The notes beneath the pieces are model-generated. The model made no database searches, was not told the origin of the DNA, and saw only the letters and a list, made by a program, of their open reading frames with translations. The position numbers and the translations under genes are program-made. From the NCBI GenBank assembly GCA_947571135.1, contig CANOWY010000004.1:24746-88745 (forward strand): DNA of 64,000 nt, in the 5' to 3' direction. Shown here piece after piece: positions 56,595 through 64,000 of this stretch (its first letter is position 1; every line of letters begins with the position of its first letter). The stretch comes from an uncultured Mycoplasmatota bacterium. Its GTDB lineage: Bacteria; Bacillota_I; Bacilli_A; RF39; UBA660.

Positions 56595-58038
56595 AGCATT
56601 GATAGGATTAGAAATGCATTGTGAGGTGAGCAAAACAAAATCAAAAGTATTTAGTTCTGCAGAAAATTCTTACAAAGAAACACCAAATGCAAATATCCAA
56701 CCTTTAGATATGGGGTTCCCGGGAACATTGCCAGTTTTAAATAAAGAAGCAGTAAAATTATCTCTTATGGCGAGCATTATCTTACATTGTCGCCAACCAG
56801 AATATATGTATTTTGAAAGAAAAAATTATTATTATCCTGATATGCCTAAAAATTACCAAATCACGCAAAATCCACCAGAAGACTGTGTAGGAATGGAAGG
56901 ATACGTAGATATAGAAAGAGAAGATGGTTCCATCTTTAGAGTAGGAATTGATAATATCCATTTAGAAGAAGATGCCGCTTCCTTAGATCATTTTTATTCT
57001 ACAAGTAATATTGATTACAATCGTGCGGGTGTTCCTTTATTAGAACTTGTTACCTATCCTGATATGCATAGTGCAAAAGATGCTGTTTCTTTCTTAGAAC
57101 ATATGCGCCAAGTATACCAATATGCCGATATTAGCGATGCTGATACAAAAAAAGGTCAAATTAGGTGTGATGTCAATATTTCGATTATGGAAGATTCTTT
57201 AGATGAGACGGACCCTGAAAATTGGGGAGTAAAAGTAGAAATTAAAAACGTGAATTCTTTTGGAGGAGTAAGAGATGCCATTAACTATGAAATTGAACGT
57301 CAAACAAAGTTAAAAGAAACCGGTGAATACGACGAAATGGAACAACAAACTCGTCGTTGGGACGAAGAGTCTGGTACCACGATTTATATGCGTAGCAAAG
57401 TAGATGCTATTGATTATAAGTATTTTGTTGATCCAAATTTACCAAAATTTAAAATTGATTCTGCATGGGTAGAAGAAATTAGAAATTCTATTCCACCTCT
57501 TGCTCACGAACGTAAACAAAAGTATATCAATGAATACGGATTAACGAATTATGATGCTAGTGTAATCGTCAAAGAAAAAGCACAAGCCGAATATTTTGAG
57601 GAATGCCTAAAGTTAGGAATTGATGCGAAAACGGCAAGTAACTGGCTCACTACGCAAATTCTCGGAGAAATTAACAGAGAAGAAATAAACCTAAAAGACT
57701 TCTACTTAACTCCTGCTTTATTAAAACAAATCATTGACGAAATCAACAAAGGAACCATCTCTTCTAAACAAGCGAAAGAAATATTCTATAAATCCATAGA
57801 AGAAAAGAAAGAGCCAAAAACTTATATTAGTAGCGATATGGCGCAAATTTCTGATAAAAGAGAATTAGAATCCATTATTAATAAAGTATTGGAAGAGAAC
57901 CAAAGTCAAGTTGCAGAATATAAGAATGGTAAAGACAACTTATTTGATTACTTTGTAGGACAAGTTATGAAGAACACTAGAGGAAAAGCAAACCCTGTTA
58001 TTACAAAAGAAATATTAAAAGAGAAACTTGATAAGTAA
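56581..58038 (+). CDS. gatB: Aspartyl/glutamyl-tRNA amidotransferase subunit B
   Basis: Kinase/transamidase subunit that binds misacylated tRNA, 485 residues. GLEMHCEVSKTKSKVFSSA, LDMGFPGTLPVLN, YFERKNYYYPDMPKNYQITQ, HLEEDAASLDH, RAGVPLLELV and ADISDADTKKGQIRCDVN match GatB; a helical YqeY-like tail ends the protein. AGGAGGT precedes the ATG. Last gene of the T-box operon. Confidence 0.97.
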   Translation: MSKYKALIGLEMHCEVSKTKSKVFSSAENSYKETPNANIQPLDMGFPGTLPVLNKEAVKLSLMASIILHCRQPEYMYFERKNYYYPDMPKNYQITQNPPEDCVGMEGYVDIEREDGSIFRVGIDNIHLEEDAASLDHFYSTSNIDYNRAGVPLLELVTYPDMHSAKDAVSFLEHMRQVYQYADISDADTKKGQIRCDVNISIMEDSLDETDPENWGVKVEIKNVNSFGGVRDAINYEIERQTKLKETGEYDEMEQQTRRWDEESGTTIYMRSKVDAIDYKYFVDPNLPKFKIDSAWVEEIRNSIPPLAHERKQKYINEYGLTNYDASVIVKEKAQAEYFEECLKLGIDAKTASNWLTTQILGEINREEINLKDFYLTPALLKQIIDEINKGTISSKQAKEIFYKSIEEKKEPKTYISSDMAQISDKRELESIINKVLEENQSQVAEYKNGKDNLFDYFVGQVMKNTRGKANPVITKEILKEKLDK

Positions 58039-58056
58039 TCATTTTAAGTATATAAT
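58028..58056 (+). promoter_or_regulatory. Sigma-A promoter for the 58084 gene
   Basis: TTGATA (58028-58033), 17-base spacer, TATAAT (58051-58056), partly within the end of gatB. Confidence 0.7.
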
Positions 58057-58083
58057 AAGCATAAATTTTAGGAAGTGTTAAAT

Positions 58084-58869
58084 ATGTTACTACCAAAAAG
58101 ATTAAAAAGACGTATGATAAAAAATGGTGAAAATCCTACTGAAAAATTATTGCGTAAATTAATTAGTTTACAATTTCCTGAAGAGGTAGATGTATTAGAC
58201 GAAAAAAATGCAATTGTAGTTTTTAGAGATAACGAAAATGCTTTATTAGTCCATTATAGACTACTAGGCGGTAAGTTAATAAAAGTAAGCCAAAAAGTTT
58301 CATTTTCCTATGATTACTTTGAAGATAAATTTGATTTTATTAATCAATTGTCTTTATTGAAAAGAGCCAATAATAGAGAAGATTTTAGTCTAACATATAA
58401 ATATAAAAATGGTTCTTATATTATAAAAGATGGAATCTGGAATACCATAACTTTTGAAGGAAAAAATGGATTATTTAAAAAATATAGATGTGCTTTAGGC
58501 ATGATAAAAATTGCATCCGACTATGAAAATGACGATAATTATTCCTTTATAAATCCTGTTACAGAAGAAAAAGTTACAGAAACGTTTGAAGTAAATGATG
58601 GAAACTACTATGCTATTTTAAATTTAGATGGAACAATTAGAGGAAACAAATTATTTAAAGGAAATTCATTTTCTAAAGTAGAAGAAATTATTGATTTAAA
58701 CGACTATGAATCTTTAGAAACATTTATAGAAGAAAGAAAAAATATATGTAATGAAATAAAACAAAGAAATAAACAATATTATATGGAAATGATTGCCGAA
58801 AAAAATAACGGAAGCAATTCTCCTTACTTAGATAGTGAAGTTCTGCGTATTTTAAAAATGAAAAAATAA
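58084..58869 (+). CDS. Unknown protein
   Basis: 261 residues, soluble, basic N-terminus (LLPKRLKRRMIKNG), beta-rich middle (AIVVFRDNENALLVHYRLLG) and a helical C-terminus. No family recognised. AGGAAG eight bases upstream selects ATG 58084; the GTG at 58075 overlaps that site. Own promoter and terminator, so monocistronic. Confidence 0.6.
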   Translation: MLLPKRLKRRMIKNGENPTEKLLRKLISLQFPEEVDVLDEKNAIVVFRDNENALLVHYRLLGGKLIKVSQKVSFSYDYFEDKFDFINQLSLLKRANNREDFSLTYKYKNGSYIIKDGIWNTITFEGKNGLFKKYRCALGMIKIASDYENDDNYSFINPVTEEKVTETFEVNDGNYYAILNLDGTIRGNKLFKGNSFSKVEEIIDLNDYESLETFIEERKNICNEIKQRNKQYYMEMIAEKNNGSNSPYLDSEVLRILKMKK

Positions 58870-58883
58870 AACAATTTAGAAAG

Positions 58884-58912
58884 ATAAATTACGAAATGTA
58901 GTTTATTTTTTC
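58884..58912 (+). terminator. Intrinsic terminator after the 58084 gene
   Basis: ATAAATTAC (58884-58892), loop GAAAT, GTAGTTTAT (58898-58906) with one T-G pair, then Ts. Confidence 0.75.
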
Positions 58913-59226
58913 TTGTCGAAATTCATCTTATAATTCTCTTACGAAACACGATTTGGTTTTCCATATCCTCGGACTTAGCATATTCCCCAGCAATTCAGGT
59001 AGTAACTCCTAAACAAAGTTTAGATAGCGCTTTAGTCTACAACATCACAAAGTTTTTTACTATGGACTTTACAAAAAAGAAAGAAGAACAACTTGAATAT
59101 CGTATTTCACGTCTTAATGCACTATACCATCATCTAGTAAATCGTAATCTTGATTTAGACGAAAGAGGAATAGGGGATCTTTTATATGACAATATAGAAC
59201 AAAACTACAACGAACATGCAGGATAA
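58913..59226 (+). pseudogene. 3' remnant of an unknown gene
   Basis: A frame open through this gap has no proper start; it reads WFSISSDLAYSPAIQVVTPK and continues past an internal ATG (59062) as MDFTKKKEEQLEYRISRLNA to TAA 59224-59226. A terminator hairpin overlaps the stop, as for real gene ends here. It is most simply the tail of a gene whose 5' part is lost. A 54-residue protein from ATG 59062 cannot be excluded, but it has no ribosome-binding site. Confidence 0.45.
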
Positions 59227-59252
59227 ACAAAAACAAAGGTTTATCTTTTCTT
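59222..59252 (+). terminator. Intrinsic terminator
   Basis: GATAAAC (59222-59228) pairs with GTTTATC (59239-59245), followed by TTTTCTTT. Confidence 0.65.
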
Positions 59253-59285
59253 TATTTCTTGGTATACTAAAGTAGTGATGAGAAA

Positions 59286-60158
59286 ATGAATAAAATAAAA
59301 AGAATAATAAAAAATATAGTTGATTTTTTTAAAGGCATTCGTATAAGTACTATTTATAAATTAGTTGGAGTCTTCTTATTAATTGCTATTTTATTTTGGA
59401 TTTATACGACTTGGAAGAAAAACAATGAATTTCAAGAGAAGAATAAAAACAATGTGATTCTAACAGGAACCGTAACCAACAAAGGAGAGGACTATATCAT
59501 AGTAGAAGATTCTTCCAATAACGAATATATCATTCCTAATACCAAGGAAGAAAATTATCCTATCGGAAGTGATGTAAGTGCAAACATTAATAGCGTGATT
59601 GAAAAAGGAACAGAAGAAAAACCAACCACTATTACAAGTGATAATGTAAGTATTACAAATGAAAAAGTAGAAAATAGAAATGCCGATACGGAACTCATAA
59701 CTTACATGAACGAAACCGAAAGTTACTTTAACGATGCAAATTTAAAAGAAGAAGCCAAAATACGTTTTATCAGTATTGTTGATTTTCTATTTTATAATGG
59801 TACTATAAAAGGATATACCTTAAATGATTTATCTTCTAAAGCCAAATTACAAGTATTAAAAATTGCCTTATCCATTGATAGCAAAATTGAAGAATATTAT
59901 CCAGGATATAAAGAAACGATAAATAGTACAACAGGAAAAATTTATACTGGAGTCAAAAATAAAATAATTGAATCCTATTTAAGTACCACAACCAAAATTT
60001 GTAATTATGATAAAACACTTTGTGAAAATGCTAAAAAAGATTTTCAAGATATAAAAACTGCTTTTTCTATTACATGGAATGTAATTAAAGATTTAATTAG
60101 CAGTGGAGCAGACCATCTAAAAGAATGGTATGAGATTTATAGTGGAAAAACAAATTGA
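59286..60158 (+). CDS. Single-pass membrane protein with possible OB-like domain
   Basis: 290 residues. Basic N-terminus, membrane helix (LVGVFLLIAILFWIYTTW, about 26-43), a small beta domain (VILTGTVTNKGEDYIIVEDS, DVSANINSV) and a helical C-terminal region with two cysteines (CNYDKTLCENAK). Most of the protein should be extracytoplasmic. A TATACT box at 59263-59268 precedes it; GTGATGAG site is weak. Family unknown. It lies 43 bases before the HerA-like gene. Confidence 0.6.
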   Translation: MNKIKRIIKNIVDFFKGIRISTIYKLVGVFLLIAILFWIYTTWKKNNEFQEKNKNNVILTGTVTNKGEDYIIVEDSSNNEYIIPNTKEENYPIGSDVSANINSVIEKGTEEKPTTITSDNVSITNEKVENRNADTELITYMNETESYFNDANLKEEAKIRFISIVDFLFYNGTIKGYTLNDLSSKAKLQVLKIALSIDSKIEEYYPGYKETINSTTGKIYTGVKNKIIESYLSTTTKICNYDKTLCENAKKDFQDIKTAFSITWNVIKDLISSGADHLKEWYEIYSGKTN

Positions 60159-60200
60159 GTTATGTTATATTTAAGTAAGAAAATAAAGAGGTGAAGACTT

Positions 60201-62000
60201 GTGTTTGGAAAAATAAAATACATTAGCGAAAATGTGGCTTTCATAGAAAACGAAGGCGGAGATGCTGGAACTTCTGATTTAATGAATATCAATGTAATCT
60301 TTGAAGCGCCAGACCAAAGAATTTTAGGAGAAGTAACAGAATTTAACAAAGAAGAAATAAAAATTCGTTTTTTAGGAGAATACTTAAATGGAAGATATGT
60401 AAATGGTGTCATTAGAAAACCGTTGCTATCTAGTACTGTACGAATTATCAATAGTGAAGAATTAATGGAACTAGTAGGAAGAGAAAGTGCTAAATCATTC
60501 ATTTTAGGACATAGTGCTATTTACAAAGAATATAAAGTTTGCCCTAGTATCAATGATTTATTATCAAATCATGTAGGAATATTTGGGAATACTGGAAGTG
60601 GGAAATCTTGTGGAGTAGCAAGAATCGTTCAAAACTTATTTAGTAATCCCAATATGCTATCTTATAATGCCAATATCTTCGTATTTGATGCTTACGGAGA
60701 ATACAAAAATGCTTTTGGAAGTATCAATAAAATCAATCCCAATTATAGTTATAAATTTATTACAACCAATCCAGTAGAAGAAGATGACTTTCTATTGCAA
60801 ATTCCAGTAAGTTTATTAAATCTAGATGACTTTGCTCTTCTTTTACAAGCAACAAATCACTCACAACTTCCTATTATTGAAAGAACTATTCGTCTGGCTA
60901 AAATATTTAGTCAAGAGTCAGAAGAATCGGTTAAATACAAAAATCATTTAATTGCCAAAGCCTTACTTGCAATTCTTTTTAGTAATCAAACCACAGCAAG
61001 AAAGAAAAATGAAGTTTTCCAAATTATTGAAGTCTGCCATACCAACGAATTTAATTTTGACAGTACCATTAATGGTCTAGGATATACAAGAACATTTTCT
61101 GAATGTTTTGAAATTGACTCTAATGGTTATTTTGGAGAAAGCGTTTTAATAACCGAATATATATTAAAACATATTGAAGATTCTTATGAAGAAATGCAAG
61201 AGCCAACAGAATACAATTATTCCTTACTTGACTTTTCTAGAGCCTTAGAATTTACAATGATTAGTGAAGGATTCCAAAACAACGAAAGATTATATGATGA
61301 TGCCGTTATCTTAAAGGTACGTTTAAGTACTATTTTAAATACCAAAGTTGGAAAATATTTTTCTAATAACGGAAATATCTCAATTGATAAATTTGTTAGT
61401 AGTTTAGTAGTAAAAAACAATCGCAAAGCCCAAATTATTAATATTAATTTAGAAGATGTAGATGACACCTATGCAAAAGTCATTGTTAAAATTATGTCTC
61501 GTTTATTCTTTGAATTTTCGAAAAACTTAAAACAAAGAGCAACCATACCATTCCATATCTTTTTAGAAGAAGCACACCGCTATATTCAAAGAGACAACGA
61601 TAATTACTTACTTGGATATAATATTTTTGAACGTATTGCCAAAGAGGGAAGAAAATATGGTGTACTTTTAGGGATTATTAGCCAAAGACCAGTAGAAATA
61701 TCCGATACTGTTATTTCCCAAGTCTCTAACTTCTTGATATTTAAAATGACCCATCCAAAAGATATCAAATACATTGAAGAAATGTTACCAAATATTTCGG
61801 CGGATGTTATAGAAAAACAAAAAACATTACAACCAGGAAGTTGTGTAGGATTTGGTTCTGCTTTTAAAATTCCTATGATTATGCGTCTAGAACTCCCAAA
61901 TCCACTTCCATATTCTTCTAACTGTGATGTGGCAGCGAGATGGAATGTACAGGTACAAAACACCCAAAATAATACACAACAACAGGCAAGCAATCAATAA
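60201..62000 (+). CDS. HerA/DUF87-type hexameric ATPase
   Basis: 599 residues. N-terminal HAS-barrel-like domain (1-110), Walker A GIFGNTGSGKSCGVAR (about 132), IFVFDAYGEYKNAFG, Walker B FHIFLEEAHRYI, LGIISQRPVEISD (sensor/Arg finger region) and a C-terminal clamp (LQPGSCVGFGSAFKIP). HerA ATPases are DNA pumps or translocases, often paired with NurA nuclease or with SIR2/DUF4297 effectors; no such partner is visible. GTG 60201 follows AGAGGTGA. Low-complexity Gln/Asn tail. Confidence 0.88.
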   Translation: MFGKIKYISENVAFIENEGGDAGTSDLMNINVIFEAPDQRILGEVTEFNKEEIKIRFLGEYLNGRYVNGVIRKPLLSSTVRIINSEELMELVGRESAKSFILGHSAIYKEYKVCPSINDLLSNHVGIFGNTGSGKSCGVARIVQNLFSNPNMLSYNANIFVFDAYGEYKNAFGSINKINPNYSYKFITTNPVEEDDFLLQIPVSLLNLDDFALLLQATNHSQLPIIERTIRLAKIFSQESEESVKYKNHLIAKALLAILFSNQTTARKKNEVFQIIEVCHTNEFNFDSTINGLGYTRTFSECFEIDSNGYFGESVLITEYILKHIEDSYEEMQEPTEYNYSLLDFSRALEFTMISEGFQNNERLYDDAVILKVRLSTILNTKVGKYFSNNGNISIDKFVSSLVVKNNRKAQIININLEDVDDTYAKVIVKIMSRLFFEFSKNLKQRATIPFHIFLEEAHRYIQRDNDNYLLGYNIFERIAKEGRKYGVLLGIISQRPVEISDTVISQVSNFLIFKMTHPKDIKYIEEMLPNISADVIEKQKTLQPGSCVGFGSAFKIPMIMRLELPNPLPYSSNCDVAARWNVQVQNTQNNTQQQASNQ

Positions 62001-62014
62001 TGGTTGCTTTTTTT
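61988..62014 (+). terminator. Intrinsic terminator after the HerA-like gene
   Basis: AAGCAATC (61988-61995), loop AATAAT, GGTTGCTT (62002-62009), then Ts; one T-G pair. It overlaps the stop codon. Confidence 0.8.
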
Positions 62015-62062
62015 AAACGTTTTCAGTAGAATAAGAAAGTATTTTGAAAGAAGGAAAATAGA

Positions 62063-62917
62063 ATGGATAATATAAGCGAAAAAGAAAAATATTATGAAAT
62101 TGTCGCAACAGAGATGTTTAATCGTGTAAGTGCACATAAACCAATAGACTTAAACTACACTATAGAATTTGCAGAACTAGCAATTAGTCAAGAAAAAACA
62201 AAAATGGAATTTGAAAACATAGAGGATTCTTTAAATTTAATCTCTATACTATATAATATAAAGGATATAAAAGATGTTTGTTATAGAGAATTCGTGTCAA
62301 CTGAAAACATTGAATATTATAAATATTTGTCTGCTATTTTATTAATTCTACAAAAATTAAAGTACCATGCTTTACATGAAAAAAATTCTGAACTAAAAGA
62401 GAAAGAAAAAAATCTACAAGAAAAAATCACAGAATTAAGTTTTCTACAAAGTGAAAAAATACAAACTAAAAATAGTTTATCTCAAAGCAAACATCAATTA
62501 AAAAAGATGAGAGGCAAACTAAGAATTTATCGTAATCTTTCTTTATTATACGCTCCTGAAAACAGACTGGCTAATTTTTTTGCTTATGAAGAGATTTTTG
62601 AGATAACTGCACATCTAAAATTAGAGAAAATAAATGCTGTACAACAGTTGGAATTCTGTGACAGTTTAATCAATCCATATTTAGCATTACAAGCCGGTAA
62701 TATACCAATGTTTTATGGGGAATGGCATTTGCCCCCAACTTTAATGTATTTAAAAAATATCGGAATATCTAATAGTAAGATACGCAAAATTGAAAAAGAA
62801 AGTGAAAATTTGGATAATGTTTCAAGGTTAAAATTAGGCTTAAAAATTAATGAAAATTGCATTAGAAAAATAAGGAAAAAACAAGACGAAATAATAGAAA
62901 TTTTAAAAAAATCATAA
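62063..62917 (+). CDS. Unknown coiled-coil protein
   Basis: 284 residues, soluble. Residues 105-150 form a Lys/Glu/Leu coiled coil (ELKEKEKNLQEKITELSFL); the C-terminal part has GEWHLPPTLMYLKNIG and a basic end. AAGGAAAA precedes the ATG; a possible promoter is TTGCTT (62004-62009) with TAGAAT (62027-62032). Family unknown. It lies 27 bases before the glycosyltransferase. Confidence 0.55.
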   Translation: MDNISEKEKYYEIVATEMFNRVSAHKPIDLNYTIEFAELAISQEKTKMEFENIEDSLNLISILYNIKDIKDVCYREFVSTENIEYYKYLSAILLILQKLKYHALHEKNSELKEKEKNLQEKITELSFLQSEKIQTKNSLSQSKHQLKKMRGKLRIYRNLSLLYAPENRLANFFAYEEIFEITAHLKLEKINAVQQLEFCDSLINPYLALQAGNIPMFYGEWHLPPTLMYLKNIGISNSKIRKIEKESENLDNVSRLKLGLKINENCIRKIRKKQDEIIEILKKS

Positions 62918-62944
62918 AATAATGAAAGAGAGGAGATAGATCAA

Positions 62945-63931
62945 ATGCAAAGTTTAAACGTCTGCTATACAGTAAATCGAAAATATCTAACCCCTATGTT
63001 GGTTTCTATCTACTCTTTATTAGAAAATAATAATAATTTAAATATCTGTTTCTATATTCTATATGAAGACTTATCTTTAGAAGAACAAGAAAAAATAGAG
63101 CAAATCGTATTTAAATTCTCTAATTGTCAACTATTTATGTATGATATAAATCATGTATTCCCAGAAATGGAACAATATAGAATTCCTAACTGGCGCGGAA
63201 CAAAAATTGCCAATACAAGATTATTCTTATCCAACATAATTCCCAATTGTCCTGACTCTATGTTATATTTAGATAGTGATACAATTGTAGTAGGAGATTT
63301 ATCCAAATTAGCAAATCAGAAAACAAAAGAACCTATCTCCGCCGTACTCGACCATATTTCTAAAGAATATTGGCATTCCCTTAATCCTAATTTAACAGAA
63401 TATTTTAATAGCGGTGTTTTAAAAATAGATTATAACTTATGGGAAGAATGTTCTGGCTACGAAAGAATTATCGATACTTTAAATAAAAATTATAATCTTT
63501 CATTCCCAGATCAGGATATTTTAAACATAGCATTTCAAAATAAAATCGAAACGCTTCCACTTGCTTATAATTTATTTCCAATGGATTTATATTATGATAT
63601 TTATACACTACAAAAGATTTATCTTCATAATCAAGTGAAATTTTATGAAAAAGAAGAAATAGTAACGTCTCGTAAAAATCCTAAAATACTACATGCAACT
63701 GACTTTTATGGATGTAGAACATGGCACGAAAACAAAATACATCCATTCCAAAGTCTCTACCTTCAGTATTTAACAAAAATTTTGGGAGATTCCTATTCAT
63801 TAGAAAAATGCAATGTTCCAATTGCGAATATGAATCCTAGGTTATTTAAGTTCATAGAATATTTAAAAACTTATACACCTAAAGATATCAAAAAAGGTAT
63901 AAAAAGAGTATTAAAGATACCAGAAGAATGA
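62945..63931 (+). CDS. Glycosyltransferase family 8
   Basis: 328 residues. N-terminus LNVCYTVNRKYLTPMLVSIY, ANTRLFLSNIIPN, the DxD metal site MLYLDSDTIVVGDL, YFNSGVLKIDYNLWEE, PDQDILNIAF and HATDF: the GT8 (glycogenin/LgtC-like) pattern. Such enzymes add sugars to cell-surface glycans or glycoproteins; acceptor unknown. GAGGAG precedes ATG. No downstream gene is visible before the window ends. Confidence 0.93.
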   Translation: MQSLNVCYTVNRKYLTPMLVSIYSLLENNNNLNICFYILYEDLSLEEQEKIEQIVFKFSNCQLFMYDINHVFPEMEQYRIPNWRGTKIANTRLFLSNIIPNCPDSMLYLDSDTIVVGDLSKLANQKTKEPISAVLDHISKEYWHSLNPNLTEYFNSGVLKIDYNLWEECSGYERIIDTLNKNYNLSFPDQDILNIAFQNKIETLPLAYNLFPMDLYYDIYTLQKIYLHNQVKFYEKEEIVTSRKNPKILHATDFYGCRTWHENKIHPFQSLYLQYLTKILGDSYSLEKCNVPIANMNPRLFKFIEYLKTYTPKDIKKGIKRVLKIPEE

Positions 63932-64000
63932 TAAAAGTAAAATAGCGTTGAATCAATCTAAAGTGCACAATTAAGTGCAATTTGATATAAAATGTGTATT

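Overview
The window is AT-rich DNA from a Bacillota (low-GC, Gram-positive-type) bacterium, most likely a member of class Bacilli from an uncultivated, host-associated lineage. The phylum is secure and the genus is not. The evidence is gene order and gene content. Many genes occur in the same relative order as on the Bacillus subtilis chromosome: prp-rpmA-obg, then ruvA-ruvB-queA-tgt-(TIGR04086)-(DUF421)-spoVB-like-comN-relA-dtd, then hisS-aspS. A T-box leader, GatCAB, a DNPR-type MurE and consensus sigma-A promoters fit this. TAA, TAG and TGA all end intact genes, so the standard genetic code applies.

Layout: (1) 1-9.6 kb: prp/rpmA, a lipoprotein, trmB, a cluster of unknown paralogues (two with HExxH motifs, one broken by an amber codon), obgE, a DUF192 gene and a D,D-carboxypeptidase. 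(2) 9.7-14.5 kb: a compact Tad/Flp pilus operon. (3) 14.6-23.4 kb: primary sigma factor with an unusual C-terminal tail, ruvAB, two paralogues flanking a P-loop kinase, queA, two small paralogues, tgt and a pilin-like protein. (4) 23.4-35.1 kb: membrane proteins, a possible inverted-repeat-bounded cassette carrying an XRE-VanZ gene, a flippase, comN, a Rel protein whose hydrolase motif is degenerate, dtd, a Mur ligase and an ABC-F protein. (5) 35.1-43.4 kb: an array of start-less Rhs core/toxin-tip fragments and immunity genes, separated by six copies of a roughly 75-bp repeat with an intrinsic terminator. (6) 43.4-47.9 kb: XRE regulators (one frameshifted) divergent from a MATE transporter fused to a cytidylate-kinase-like domain, plus a lipoprotein. 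(7) 47.9-58.0 kb: a T-box-controlled translation operon (hisS, asnS, aspS, gatCAB) interrupted by a Fic-domain gene and three unknown genes. (8) 58-64 kb: unknown genes, a HerA-like ATPase, a coiled-coil protein and a GT8 glycosyltransferase.

The translation genes form one logical group: GatCAB would make Gln-tRNA (and perhaps Asn-tRNA), AsnRS and AspRS supply cognate tRNAs, and the T-box senses an uncharged tRNA. The Tad genes supply pilin, minor pilins, ATPases and platform proteins, but no prepilin peptidase is in the window. The most unusual region is the Rhs cassette array: toxin tips without start codons next to intact immunity genes, in repeated units. This is the organisation expected of a reservoir of toxin tips for recombination onto a full-length Rhs gene located elsewhere. 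No tRNA, rRNA, CRISPR array, recognisable transposase or prophage was found.
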